The notes under the pieces are model-generated. The model was not told the origin of the DNA and ran no database searches. It worked only from the letters and a program-made list of their open reading frames with translations. A stretch of 48,300 bases of DNA from Bacteroidaceae bacterium (lineage in GTDB: Bacteria > Bacteroidota > Bacteroidia > Bacteroidales > Bacteroidaceae): the NCBI GenBank assembly GCA_017448965.1, contig JAFSKK010000019.1, forward strand, positions 1-48,300, given 5' to 3'. Below are positions 41,838 to 48,300 of the stretch, piece by piece (position 1 is the stretch's first letter; every line of letters starts with the position of its first letter). Both the position numbers and the translations under genes were made by a program.

Positions 41838-42042
41838 AAACAAGTGGAATCCGTCACGGACTCCACTGTTTTTTTCACGAGTTTGGTGAAAAAGCACCAA
41901 ACAAATGAACCTAAAATCTTTTTACTAACCTAAAACCTATTGTATAACCTATGTTTCAAACGAATTCTTGTCTTAATCATCCTAAGTAAAACAATCTTCT
42001 TAACCTAAAATTAACCTTGATGAGAACGCTGTCTCTCTTAAG
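41838..42042 (-). ncRNA. Candidate small RNA, antisense-oriented to tex
   Basis: A TACCTTTG box at 42049-42056 (minus) is followed by about 200 nt without a plausible ORF, ending in the hairpin at 41844-41876 and a T run on the minus strand. The predicted transcript has about six AGGTT repeats and a second hairpin (TTTGGTG / CACCAAA, about 41878-41901). No minus-strand gene lies downstream before the end of tex, so this unit stands alone. The family cannot be assigned by eye; 6S-like or another Bacteroidales RNA is possible. Confidence 0.5.
41844..41876. terminator. Bidirectional terminator, tex/candidate sRNA
   Basis: Stem AGTGGAATCCGT / ACGGACTCCACT with one mismatch has A6 on the left and T7 on the right. 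Confidence 0.88.
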
Positions 42043-42048
42043 ACGATG

Positions 42049-42056
42049 CAAAGGTA
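42049..42056 (-). promoter_or_regulatory. -7 box for candidate sRNA
   Basis: Minus strand TACCTTTG. It points away from the histidine kinase gene and toward tex. Confidence 0.65.
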
Positions 42057-42134
42057 CGGCCTTTTCCTCACCCAATAATTATAATTCATTGAAAAACTTA
42101 AAAAAAGGCTTATTTCTTTGACATATATCAATGC

Positions 42135-42150
42135 ATGTGTGCGCACACAT
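42135..42150. promoter_or_regulatory. 16-bp perfect palindrome, possible operator
   Basis: ATGTGTGCGCACACAT is a perfect dyad about 290 nt before the kinase promoter, in AT-rich DNA. The rest of 42057-42435 shows no ORF or structure I can support. Confidence 0.4.
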
Positions 42151-42411
42151 AATAAATGGCACACAATTTTAGTTTTTTGCAATTCCCAAACACATCGCAT
42201 GTCCCGAACTGCTCAACAAACGCAATAATGTGTAATAATGTTTCCATTTATATACGTTTTTGTATTCTAAAAACTCTTGTTATGTTTCTCAAAGCGGTTA
42301 TAAATGTTTCTATTTACAGAAGAAAAAGCACTATAAATAATGTCAAAAACCCTTATTTTAAAGCACTTTTTGGATTTTTTCATCTTTTTTCTTGTTTTTT
42401 TACGAAAAAAG

Positions 42412-42443
42412 TTTGGTTGGAACATAAAGAATACATACCTTTG
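42412..42443 (+). promoter_or_regulatory. Promoter of histidine kinase gene
   Basis: TTTG (42412-42415), 20-nt spacer, TACCTTTG (42436-42443). Confidence 0.8.
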
Positions 42444-42475
42444 TGGCACACTATAACTAAAAAGAAAGGACGTAT

Positions 42476-43282
42476 ATGTTTTCTACATTATCTATTATAA
42501 TCATAGCCACCCTGACCATCGGTATAGGCGTACTGGCTTATCTCTATTACAAAGAGAAAATAAATGGCTACAAATACAAGAAGGGCATGTTGGTACAGAA
42601 AGTGTACCTTCAGAATATGAGTCACGACATACGAACGCCCATGAACGCCATTTGTGGCTTTTCACAAATCCTGTGCAACAAGGATATCCGCGACATGCTT
42701 TCAGAAGAGGAAATCTCTGAATATGGCGTGATCATCCAAAGTAACACTGACCTATTGAGCACCCTCGTTAATGATATTCTCGACATTTCAGACTTTGAAA
42801 GCGGCAAATACCGCATGAACATTGGCACATGCAACGTGAACGATGTTTGCCGCAAGTCCATCAGCACGGTCAAATACCGCTGCCCAGAAAATGTCAAGAT
42901 GTATATGACGACGGATGCGCCTGACGACTATACGATTCAGAGTGATTCCAAGCGTGTGGAGCAGGTCATCATGAACTACCTGACCAACGCTGAAAAGCAT
43001 ACAGACGAGGGGGAAATCCACGTACATGTGTCGCTTGACGAAAATCCTGGCATGGTGACATTCTCAGTAACCGATACCGGCGAGGGTGTTCCGCCAGAGA
43101 ATGCAGAACGCATTTTTGGACGTTTCGAAAAATTAAACACCATCAATGGAGGTACGGGTCTTGGGCTTCCCATCTGCCGCAGAATTGCCACCCAATTGGG
43201 CGGAGAAGCAAAAATGGATCTCACACACACAGGAAAAGGGGCACGTTTCATATTCACCCACCCTGTTGAAAAGGCATCTTAA
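42476..43282 (+). CDS. Small membrane sensor histidine kinase
   Basis: A 268-residue histidine kinase: one membrane helix (about 4-24), HisKA H-box NMSHDIRTPMNAICGF with His50, N-box MNYLTNAEKH, G1 DTGEGVPPEN and G2 GGTGLGL. It lacks a periplasmic sensor domain, PAS or GAF domain; the helix leads straight into the dimerisation domain. No response regulator gene is adjacent, so it is an orphan. Signal and partner cannot be inferred. Its end overlaps the convergent lipoprotein gene by 4 nt. Confidence 0.92.
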   Translation: MFSTLSIIIIATLTIGIGVLAYLYYKEKINGYKYKKGMLVQKVYLQNMSHDIRTPMNAICGFSQILCNKDIRDMLSEEEISEYGVIIQSNTDLLSTLVNDILDISDFESGKYRMNIGTCNVNDVCRKSISTVKYRCPENVKMYMTTDAPDDYTIQSDSKRVEQVIMNYLTNAEKHTDEGEIHVHVSLDENPGMVTFSVTDTGEGVPPENAERIFGRFEKLNTINGGTGLGLPICRRIATQLGGEAKMDLTHTGKGARFIFTHPVEKAS

Positions 43283-44256
43283 GATAGCTTTTTTACATGC
43301 TGCACTATCACACGCACCATGCAGTAAAATAAAGCAACCAGCAAGAAATATCCTACATAGAGCAGCGTTGTCCATGAGATGATAAGATAAACCAGCATGG
43401 CAGCACCAGAGAGTTTTGCCAGATAGGTAATGCCTGGCAGGAAATAGAAATGATGATACACCTCTTCTATCACGGCCAAATAGGTGATAACGACAAGCCA
43501 AAGGACAACCACCAATGCAGCCATCAAAGGAGGGAGGACAAGCGGATTGAGGGTTGGATGGAAATAGTATTCTTGCCAAAATTCTGGCACGAAATTCTGT
43601 ACAGAAGCATAGAGAGAGGCCATCATAGCCACCAGCAACAGAAAAAGAGGTGGATAGATGCTTGTCATCTCGTCAAAGAAATGCAATAGTTGCTGTTTGC
43701 CCATATTCTTTCCTCGACTGAGCAGCAAAGCCAACACACCAATCACCACAAAAGCAGACATCCAGATAGCACGGCTGCTGGAGAGCGCATCTAGTAGTTC
43801 CGATATGGTGTCGTCAGGAGTGGTTCCCTTCAGCAATTCACGCTCACGCAACCAGCCCATCGTCATTTGATTGCTGGCCACCTTCACCCAAATGGAGTCG
43901 ATGGAATCACCAGGCACCACTTTAATGGCTGCCACAGCGACCACATTGCCCTTATGAACCACACAAGTGTCCGTCAGCAGGTCTCCCTCGCGAGGAATGA
44001 GCGTGAGTGAGTCAGCCTTCACCAGAAAGTTGAAGTTTTCAGAATAATGATGTGTCAACCGAAACACCATCGAATCCACCTGTTGAGGGGTGAGGCTCAT
44101 CAACGTTGTATCTTCTGTCGTAGCGGTGTCAACGATTGTAACAATGGTGGGCACAGAATCGCTATCAGCCATAGCAACCTCAGAAGGTGGGGTAACAGTT
44201 CCACCCACACAAGAAGCGACAAGGATGGAAAGGACAATATAAAGCAACTTTCTCAT
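43279..44256 (-). CDS. Lipoprotein-like multi-helix membrane protein
   Basis: A 325-residue protein starting MRKLLYIVLSILVASC (possible lipobox Cys16), then an exported domain with an SH3-like stretch (REGDLLTDTCVVHKGNVVAV to VKVASNQMTMGWLREREL, about 85-140), and about five membrane helices after residue 160. A lipoprotein signal on a polytopic protein is odd; Cys16 may not be lipidated. The start overlaps the U32 stop (ATGA), so it is translationally coupled and ends the metA-U32 unit. Function is unknown. Confidence 0.72.
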   Translation of the reverse strand: MRKLLYIVLSILVASCVGGTVTPPSEVAMADSDSVPTIVTIVDTATTEDTTLMSLTPQQVDSMVFRLTHHYSENFNFLVKADSLTLIPREGDLLTDTCVVHKGNVVAVAAIKVVPGDSIDSIWVKVASNQMTMGWLRERELLKGTTPDDTISELLDALSSSRAIWMSAFVVIGVLALLLSRGKNMGKQQLLHFFDEMTSIYPPLFLLLVAMMASLYASVQNFVPEFWQEYYFHPTLNPLVLPPLMAALVVVLWLVVITYLAVIEEVYHHFYFLPGITYLAKLSGAAMLVYLIISWTTLLYVGYFLLVALFYCMVRVIVQHVKKLS

Positions 44257-45884
44257 GACAAATATAGTTTCATTTGACAATTCTGACAATCGAAGACGAG
44301 TCGGAAAGCGGCACCGTTAGCCAATCGTAACATGAGAGGAACTGGCTTGCCACCTTCTTTCAGGCACATATCCAACTGCCTGCGAACGCAGTATTTGCAC
44401 GCCATCACAGGAACGGAAGGGTCGTGCGTCAGTTCGTAAGGCACTTCCGTTTCAATGTTCACAGGCGTATGATGCTGCTGTTCCAAAGGATAGAAACGGA
44501 GGCGCTCCGCAGTCAGCATATCTGTCAACATGTGCCGCCATTGGCTCAATTGTGAAGAGGGAATGAAGTAGTTCTTTTTCAGCAACACGTTCACGTTGCG
44601 AGCCTCAAAGATAGTGCCCCCAAGTTTGCTCAACTGACGCTGGATGTTCTCTTTCTGATGGGTTCGTGCCAATTCAAAAGACTCACTGATATCAATCGCA
44701 GCGGTCAAGCCGTCCTCATCCGTCATCGTGATGCGGTCATCATACACTTCAATATCAACAGCAATCTTTCGATCCGCGGATGCTTTAGAGAGCATCTTAT
44801 CCCATTCAACATCCTGATTGCGATAATATTGTACACCTTTCACAGGACGGAACATCTCCGCATTATTCACACGGAAACCAACCAGTTTCCCTTTTTCAAG
44901 ATAGCAAAGCCCATCCCCATTGTGAAGCACTGTTTGACGCGTGACAGGCTCTCCCATCGCCTTGGGCGTGTCTATATTTGCATCAGGCTTGCTCACATCT
45001 GCCACAAATCCACGATTGAAACTCTTCTTCACATCAGGCTTAAACGAGAGGTTTACATGTCCAGAAGCAGCACGGCAGAACTCTTTAGGGTGCTTGGCTA
45101 TCACTTTGTCCAATGCTTCCGAATAGGCAGCAGTCACGTTCTTCACGTAGTCAGCCTCTTTCAACCGTCCTTCTATCTTCAACGAAGAGGCTCCAGCCAT
45201 CAGCAAGGCTTCGAGATGGTCGATTTGGCAATTGTCCTTCAACGAAAGCAGGTGTTTATCTTTCACCACCGTCCTTCCATCAGCCAACAGGTCAAAAGCC
45301 ATGCGGCACACCTGGGCACATTCGCCCCTGTTGGCACTCCGTCCGAACAAGGCTTCGCTGGCATTGCACAAGCCACTCATACAAACACATAATGCCCCGT
45401 GCACAAAAACTTCGAGTTTTGTGTCGGGGCATTTATCATGTATTTTCGCAATGTTTTCAAGGGGCAGTTCACGCGCGAGCACCACTTGCCGGAAACCCAA
45501 ATCAGACAATCGCTGCACCTTCTCCTGCGAACGATTATCCATCTGTGTGCTGGCATGCAGCGGGATGGGTGGCAACGGTAACGAGAGCAATCGCAAATCC
45601 TGCACAATCAAGGCATCCACGTGAATGTCGTAAAGCTGCTTGACGAGGTGCTCCACTTCCTGCATCTCCTTTTCAAAGATGAGGGTGTTCACCGTCACAT
45701 ACACCTTTGCCTTGAACAAATGGGCAAACTCCACCAATCTTTCGATATCCTCCACGCTGTTGCTTGCAGCAGCACGGGCACCATGCGATGTGGCACCTAT
45801 ATAGACAGCATCAGCACCGTGGCGTATTGCCTCGATGCCAATGTCTGCGGTCTTTGCTGGAGCGAGGAGTTCAATGCTTCGCAT
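44253..45884 (-). CDS. U32 family peptidase/RlhA-like protein
   Basis: A 543-residue U32 family protein. The N-terminus MRSIELLAPAKTADIGIEAI and HGADAVYIGATSHGARAAAS are typical; the signature EVFVHGALCVCMSGLCNASE and NRGECAQVCR carry conserved cysteines, and a further Cys set lies at the end (CKYCVRRQLDMC, DCQNCQ). Members once called collagenases include TrhP and RlhA, which modify RNA with prephenate-linked chemistry and Fe-S use, so RNA hydroxylation is the better guess. The start overlaps the metA stop by 1 nt (TAATG); the frame upstream is spurious. Confidence 0.88.
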   Translation of the reverse strand: MRSIELLAPAKTADIGIEAIRHGADAVYIGATSHGARAAASNSVEDIERLVEFAHLFKAKVYVTVNTLIFEKEMQEVEHLVKQLYDIHVDALIVQDLRLLSLPLPPIPLHASTQMDNRSQEKVQRLSDLGFRQVVLARELPLENIAKIHDKCPDTKLEVFVHGALCVCMSGLCNASEALFGRSANRGECAQVCRMAFDLLADGRTVVKDKHLLSLKDNCQIDHLEALLMAGASSLKIEGRLKEADYVKNVTAAYSEALDKVIAKHPKEFCRAASGHVNLSFKPDVKKSFNRGFVADVSKPDANIDTPKAMGEPVTRQTVLHNGDGLCYLEKGKLVGFRVNNAEMFRPVKGVQYYRNQDVEWDKMLSKASADRKIAVDIEVYDDRITMTDEDGLTAAIDISESFELARTHQKENIQRQLSKLGGTIFEARNVNVLLKKNYFIPSSQLSQWRHMLTDMLTAERLRFYPLEQQHHTPVNIETEVPYELTHDPSVPVMACKYCVRRQLDMCLKEGGKPVPLMLRLANGAAFRLVFDCQNCQMKLYLS

Positions 45885-46804
45885 TATTCCTTGATATCGT
45901 CGATGTTGAACGGTGTCTCTTGATACACGTAGTAGTTGAGCCAGTTGGTGTATAGCAGATTGGCTGCAGCACGCCATTTCACCACTGGATGCTTCGAAGG
46001 ATCACCTCCTGGATAGTAATTCTGGGGCTTGTTGATGGGCAGTCCTTTCTTCAGGTCACGCTTGTACTCCCCATCCAAGGTCAGAGGCGAGTATTCCAGA
46101 TGGCAAGTGATGAAGAACTCTCTTCCGTTTCTTGCTTCCACAATCGTGACACCTGCCTTTGGACTTTCAGCGATGATGTGCAACCCTGGCACTTTCTCGA
46201 TGTCCTTGCGCAATACGGTGCAATGACGGCTGTGAGGAGCGTAGAACTCATCGTCGAATCCTCTGAAGATGGGGAGTTCTGGTGCCATCATCTGATGTTT
46301 GAACACGCCAAACACCTTGTGCGGTGTGTTATGCTTGGGCACACCATAGAAGTGGTACAACCCCGCAAACGCTGCCCAACACACATAGATGGTGCTAGTC
46401 ACGTGGCTATGTGCCCAATTGAACACCTCCTGTAGCTCTTTCCAGTATGTTACCTCTTCATAGCTGATGAACTCCAAAGGCGCACCTGTCACGATGAGTC
46501 CATCGTACTTCTCCTTCTTCATGTCCTCGAAGTTGCGGTAGAACGCCATCATGTGCTCGATGGGGGTGTTCTTGCTTGTGTGCGACTTGATTTTCATGAA
46601 CTCAACCTTGATTTGTAGCGCCGAGTTAGATAGAATACGAATGAAGTCCGTCTCCGTCGTAATCTTCAGCGGCATGAGGTTGAGCACTGCCAAGCGGAGC
46701 GGACGAATCTGCTGACTGTCCGCCCGTTTGTAGCCCATCGTGAAGATATTCTCCTGCTTCAGTTCATCGATGGCTGGGAGTTGATCGGGTAAGATTAATG
46801 GCAT
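45884..46804 (-). CDS. metA: Homoserine O-acetyltransferase, MetA type
   Basis: A 306-residue MetA enzyme acylating homoserine, first step of methionine synthesis. Catalytic Cys142 (YVCWAAFAGLYHFYG), His235 and Glu237 (CHLEY) are in place. Residue 111 is Glu (TGAPLEF); in characterised MetA proteins Glu111 goes with acetyl-CoA and Gly111 with succinyl-CoA, so O-acetylhomoserine is the predicted product although annotation often says succinyltransferase. Length is normal. It lies 103 nt after leuB and is coupled to the U32 gene. No S-box or other methionine riboswitch was recognised. Confidence 0.94.
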   Translation of the reverse strand: MPLILPDQLPAIDELKQENIFTMGYKRADSQQIRPLRLAVLNLMPLKITTETDFIRILSNSALQIKVEFMKIKSHTSKNTPIEHMMAFYRNFEDMKKEKYDGLIVTGAPLEFISYEEVTYWKELQEVFNWAHSHVTSTIYVCWAAFAGLYHFYGVPKHNTPHKVFGVFKHQMMAPELPIFRGFDDEFYAPHSRHCTVLRKDIEKVPGLHIIAESPKAGVTIVEARNGREFFITCHLEYSPLTLDGEYKRDLKKGLPINKPQNYYPGGDPSKHPVVKWRAAANLLYTNWLNYYVYQETPFNIDDIKE

Positions 46805-46809
46805 AATGT

Positions 46810-46917
46810 AGAATTGAAGAGTTGAAGAATTGAAGGATTGAAGTTTTGGCTGACGCGATGTGAGAACACAACGTATGGCAACTTCAATTTTTCAATTCTT
46901 CAATTCTTTAATTTTTT
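46810..46917. repeat. Inverted pair of 8-bp tandem arrays
   Basis: GAATTGAA-type units (46810-46844) oppose TTCAATTC-type units (46881-46917) across 36 nt. The right arm runs into the last codons and stop region of leuB. Confidence 0.88.
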
Positions 46918-47969
46918 TTGATGTATTCAACGATCCACGCGCCGACTTCCTTTGTGCCGTACTTTGCACCGCCTTCGACCTGAATCTCTGGAGTGCGTAC
47001 ATTCTGGTCGAGCGATGCGTTCACGGCCTCACGAATGAGGGTACCTTCTTCTTTGAGGCCAAAATACTCGTAAAGCATGGCGACAGAAAGAATCTGTGCC
47101 AAAGGATTGGCGATATTCAAGCCTTTTGCCTGTGGCCAACTGCCGTGAATGGGTTCAAACACAGGAGTGTGTTCGCCTGTCGATGCTGATGGAAGCAAGC
47201 CCATCGAACCAGTGATGCATGAACCTTCGTCTGTGAGGATATCGCCAAAGGTGTTCTCAGTCACCATCACGTCGAAGAACTTGGGTTCCTGAATCATGCG
47301 CATGGAAGCGTTGTCCACATACATGAAGTCTGTGGTCACATCAGGATACTGTGGTGCCATTTCTTGAGCGACAGCACGCCACAGACGGCTCGAAGCCAAC
47401 ACGTTGGCCTTATCCACCACAGTCAGATGCTTTCTGCGCTGACGGGCATACTGATAGGCCACCTTCAAGATGCGCTCCACCTCAGCACGAGAGTAGGCGT
47501 TGGTATCGTAGGCATAATCATTACCCTCCTTCTTCTCGCCAAAGTACATACCACCTGTCAACTCGCGGATGCAGATGAAGTCAGCACCACGCACCAACTC
47601 ATCCTTCAGAGGTGATTTGTGTACGAGGCAATCGAAAGTGGTTACAGGACGGATGTTTGCGAACAAACCCAACTTCTTTCTCATAGCAAGAAGACCCTGC
47701 TCAGGACGCACCTTTGCGTTAGGATTGTTGTCAAACCTGGGGTCGCCTACCGATGCGAAAAGCACCGCATCAGCATCCATACATGTCTGGAAGGTCTCTT
47801 CTGGGAACGGGTCACCCACCTCATCGATGGCATGCGCACCGCAGATAGCCTCCTTGTAACTCACTTCATGTCCAAACTTCTCGGCGATGGCACTACACAC
47901 AGCCACGCCCTGTTCCATAATCTCTGGTCCGATACCGTCACCGGCCAGCACTGCAATTTTCAGTTTCAT
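46908..47969 (-). CDS. leuB: 3-isopropylmalate dehydrogenase
   Basis: LeuB oxidises and decarboxylates 3-isopropylmalate with NAD in leucine synthesis. The 353-residue protein has [39 protein letters not shown] (substrate-binding arginines), the family signature near [20 protein letters not shown] and [19 protein letters not shown] for cofactor binding. Length is normal. leuA, leuC and leuD are not in the window; they may lie beyond 48300. It is followed by metA on the same strand. Confidence 0.97.
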   Translation of the reverse strand: MKLKIAVLAGDGIGPEIMEQGVAVCSAIAEKFGHEVSYKEAICGAHAIDEVGDPFPEETFQTCMDADAVLFASVGDPRFDNNPNAKVRPEQGLLAMRKKLGLFANIRPVTTFDCLVHKSPLKDELVRGADFICIRELTGGMYFGEKKEGNDYAYDTNAYSRAEVERILKVAYQYARQRRKHLTVVDKANVLASSRLWRAVAQEMAPQYPDVTTDFMYVDNASMRMIQEPKFFDVMVTENTFGDILTDEGSCITGSMGLLPSASTGEHTPVFEPIHGSWPQAKGLNIANPLAQILSVAMLYEYFGLKEEGTLIREAVNASLDQNVRTPEIQVEGGAKYGTKEVGAWIVEYIKKN

Positions 47970-48009
47970 ATCTTTATTTAACTAAAGTTTCGCAAGCTTT
48001 GTATGCCTT

Positions 48010-48137
48010 GGAGATAAAGGGAGATAGAAGAAGATAGAAGGAGATAGAAGACAAATGTAATGCTAATGGCAAGGTATCGTCCTCTATCTTCCGCCGCTGA
48101 AATGCGGCTATCTTCCTTTATCTTCCTATATCTTCTT
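48010..48137. repeat. Inverted pair of 10-bp tandem arrays
   Basis: GGAGATAGAA-type units (48010-48050) oppose CTATCTTCC-type units (48082-48137). The right arm includes a small hairpin, CCGC-(TGAAAT)-GCGG. The gap 47970-48300 holds no ORF. Confidence 0.85.
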
Positions 48138-48185
48138 AACATCCGAAAGTTGAATTATTTAATTGAAGTTTCGGGAGTTCTTTTT

Positions 48186-48260
48186 CACCACTGATTACAC
48201 AGATTACTCTGATTTTATCCGCTGGTGGATTGGCCATTACACCGATTCTTCCTTAATTTC
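48186..48260. repeat. Degenerate GATTACACAGATT-type direct repeats
   Basis: CTGATTACACAGATTACTCT and later ATTACACCGATTCTT share a G/CATTACAC(A/C)GATT core. Copies are irregular, and the array may continue past the window. Confidence 0.45.
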
Positions 48261-48300
48261 ACAAATTAGAGTCGTGCCGACTCTTAAGGCCATCCGGATG

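Noticed and set aside
48186-48300. CRISPR-like array at the window end
   Set aside because: Units are short, irregular and degenerate with no constant spacer length, and no cas gene is present.

Overview
The window reads as chromosomal DNA of a Bacteroidales bacterium, most likely a Prevotella/Segatella-type member of the Prevotellaceae. The clues are TAnnTTTG -7 promoter boxes (often with TTG or TTTG about 20 nt upstream), absence of Shine-Dalgarno sequences, outer-membrane CarboxypepD_reg/plug/barrel proteins, lipoproteins whose lipid-anchored Cys is followed by a Ser/Asp-rich stretch, families largely confined to Bacteroidetes (DUF3822, DUF4421), and a Prevotella-like C-terminal tail (L-x-G-x ... 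NG-K/Q-K) on secreted enzymes. No tRNA, rRNA, insertion sequence or CRISPR array was seen. The organism is an inference; no marker gene search was possible.

Layout. 1-9000: a decayed gene end, a MORN protein-menA operon, a 977-residue outer-membrane barrel protein, a three-gene operon ending in DUF3822 and rsmD, and a RecD-like helicase. 9000-14900: a secreted esterase, luxS and alaS. 14900-18060: an AT-rich patch with a DUF4160-DUF2442 pair, three secreted or membrane proteins of unknown function, and a hairpin-bearing leader with a possible 47-residue ORF. 18280-20530: lemA and an HtpX-like protease, with a DUF559 endonuclease gene wedged between them and surrounded by GC-rich palindromic repeats. 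20540-24510: a secreted unknown, a blaI-M56/TonB signalling pair with a visible operator, and free methionine-R-sulfoxide reductase. 24670-29540: a four-gene surface cluster ending in a legumain-like C13 peptidase fused to a periplasmic-binding domain. 29540-37380: three glycosyltransferases, a GH53 galactanase, a histidine phosphatase, an esterase and a DUF819 membrane protein. 37400-43300: unknown genes, a KilA-N-like remnant, a YhcH-family protein, tex, a candidate small RNA and an orphan histidine kinase. 43280-47970: leuB, metA, a U32-family protein and a lipoprotein/membrane protein, all on the minus strand and tightly packed.

Two features stand out. The first is the cluster at 24722-29538: three lipoproteins with surface-export-like signals and a DUF4421 outer-membrane protein. 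The last lipoprotein keeps the legumain catalytic Asn/His/Cys pattern, and no ABC permease is nearby, which suggests sensing or proteolysis at the cell surface rather than import. The second is repeat biology. A GC-rich palindrome accompanies the DUF559 nuclease, has supplied the start of the downstream protease and also sits inside a glycosyltransferase gene. A second family consists of inverted pairs of 8-10 nt tandem arrays between genes; one arm is translated inside menA. A third group consists of palindromes whose motif differs from site to site.
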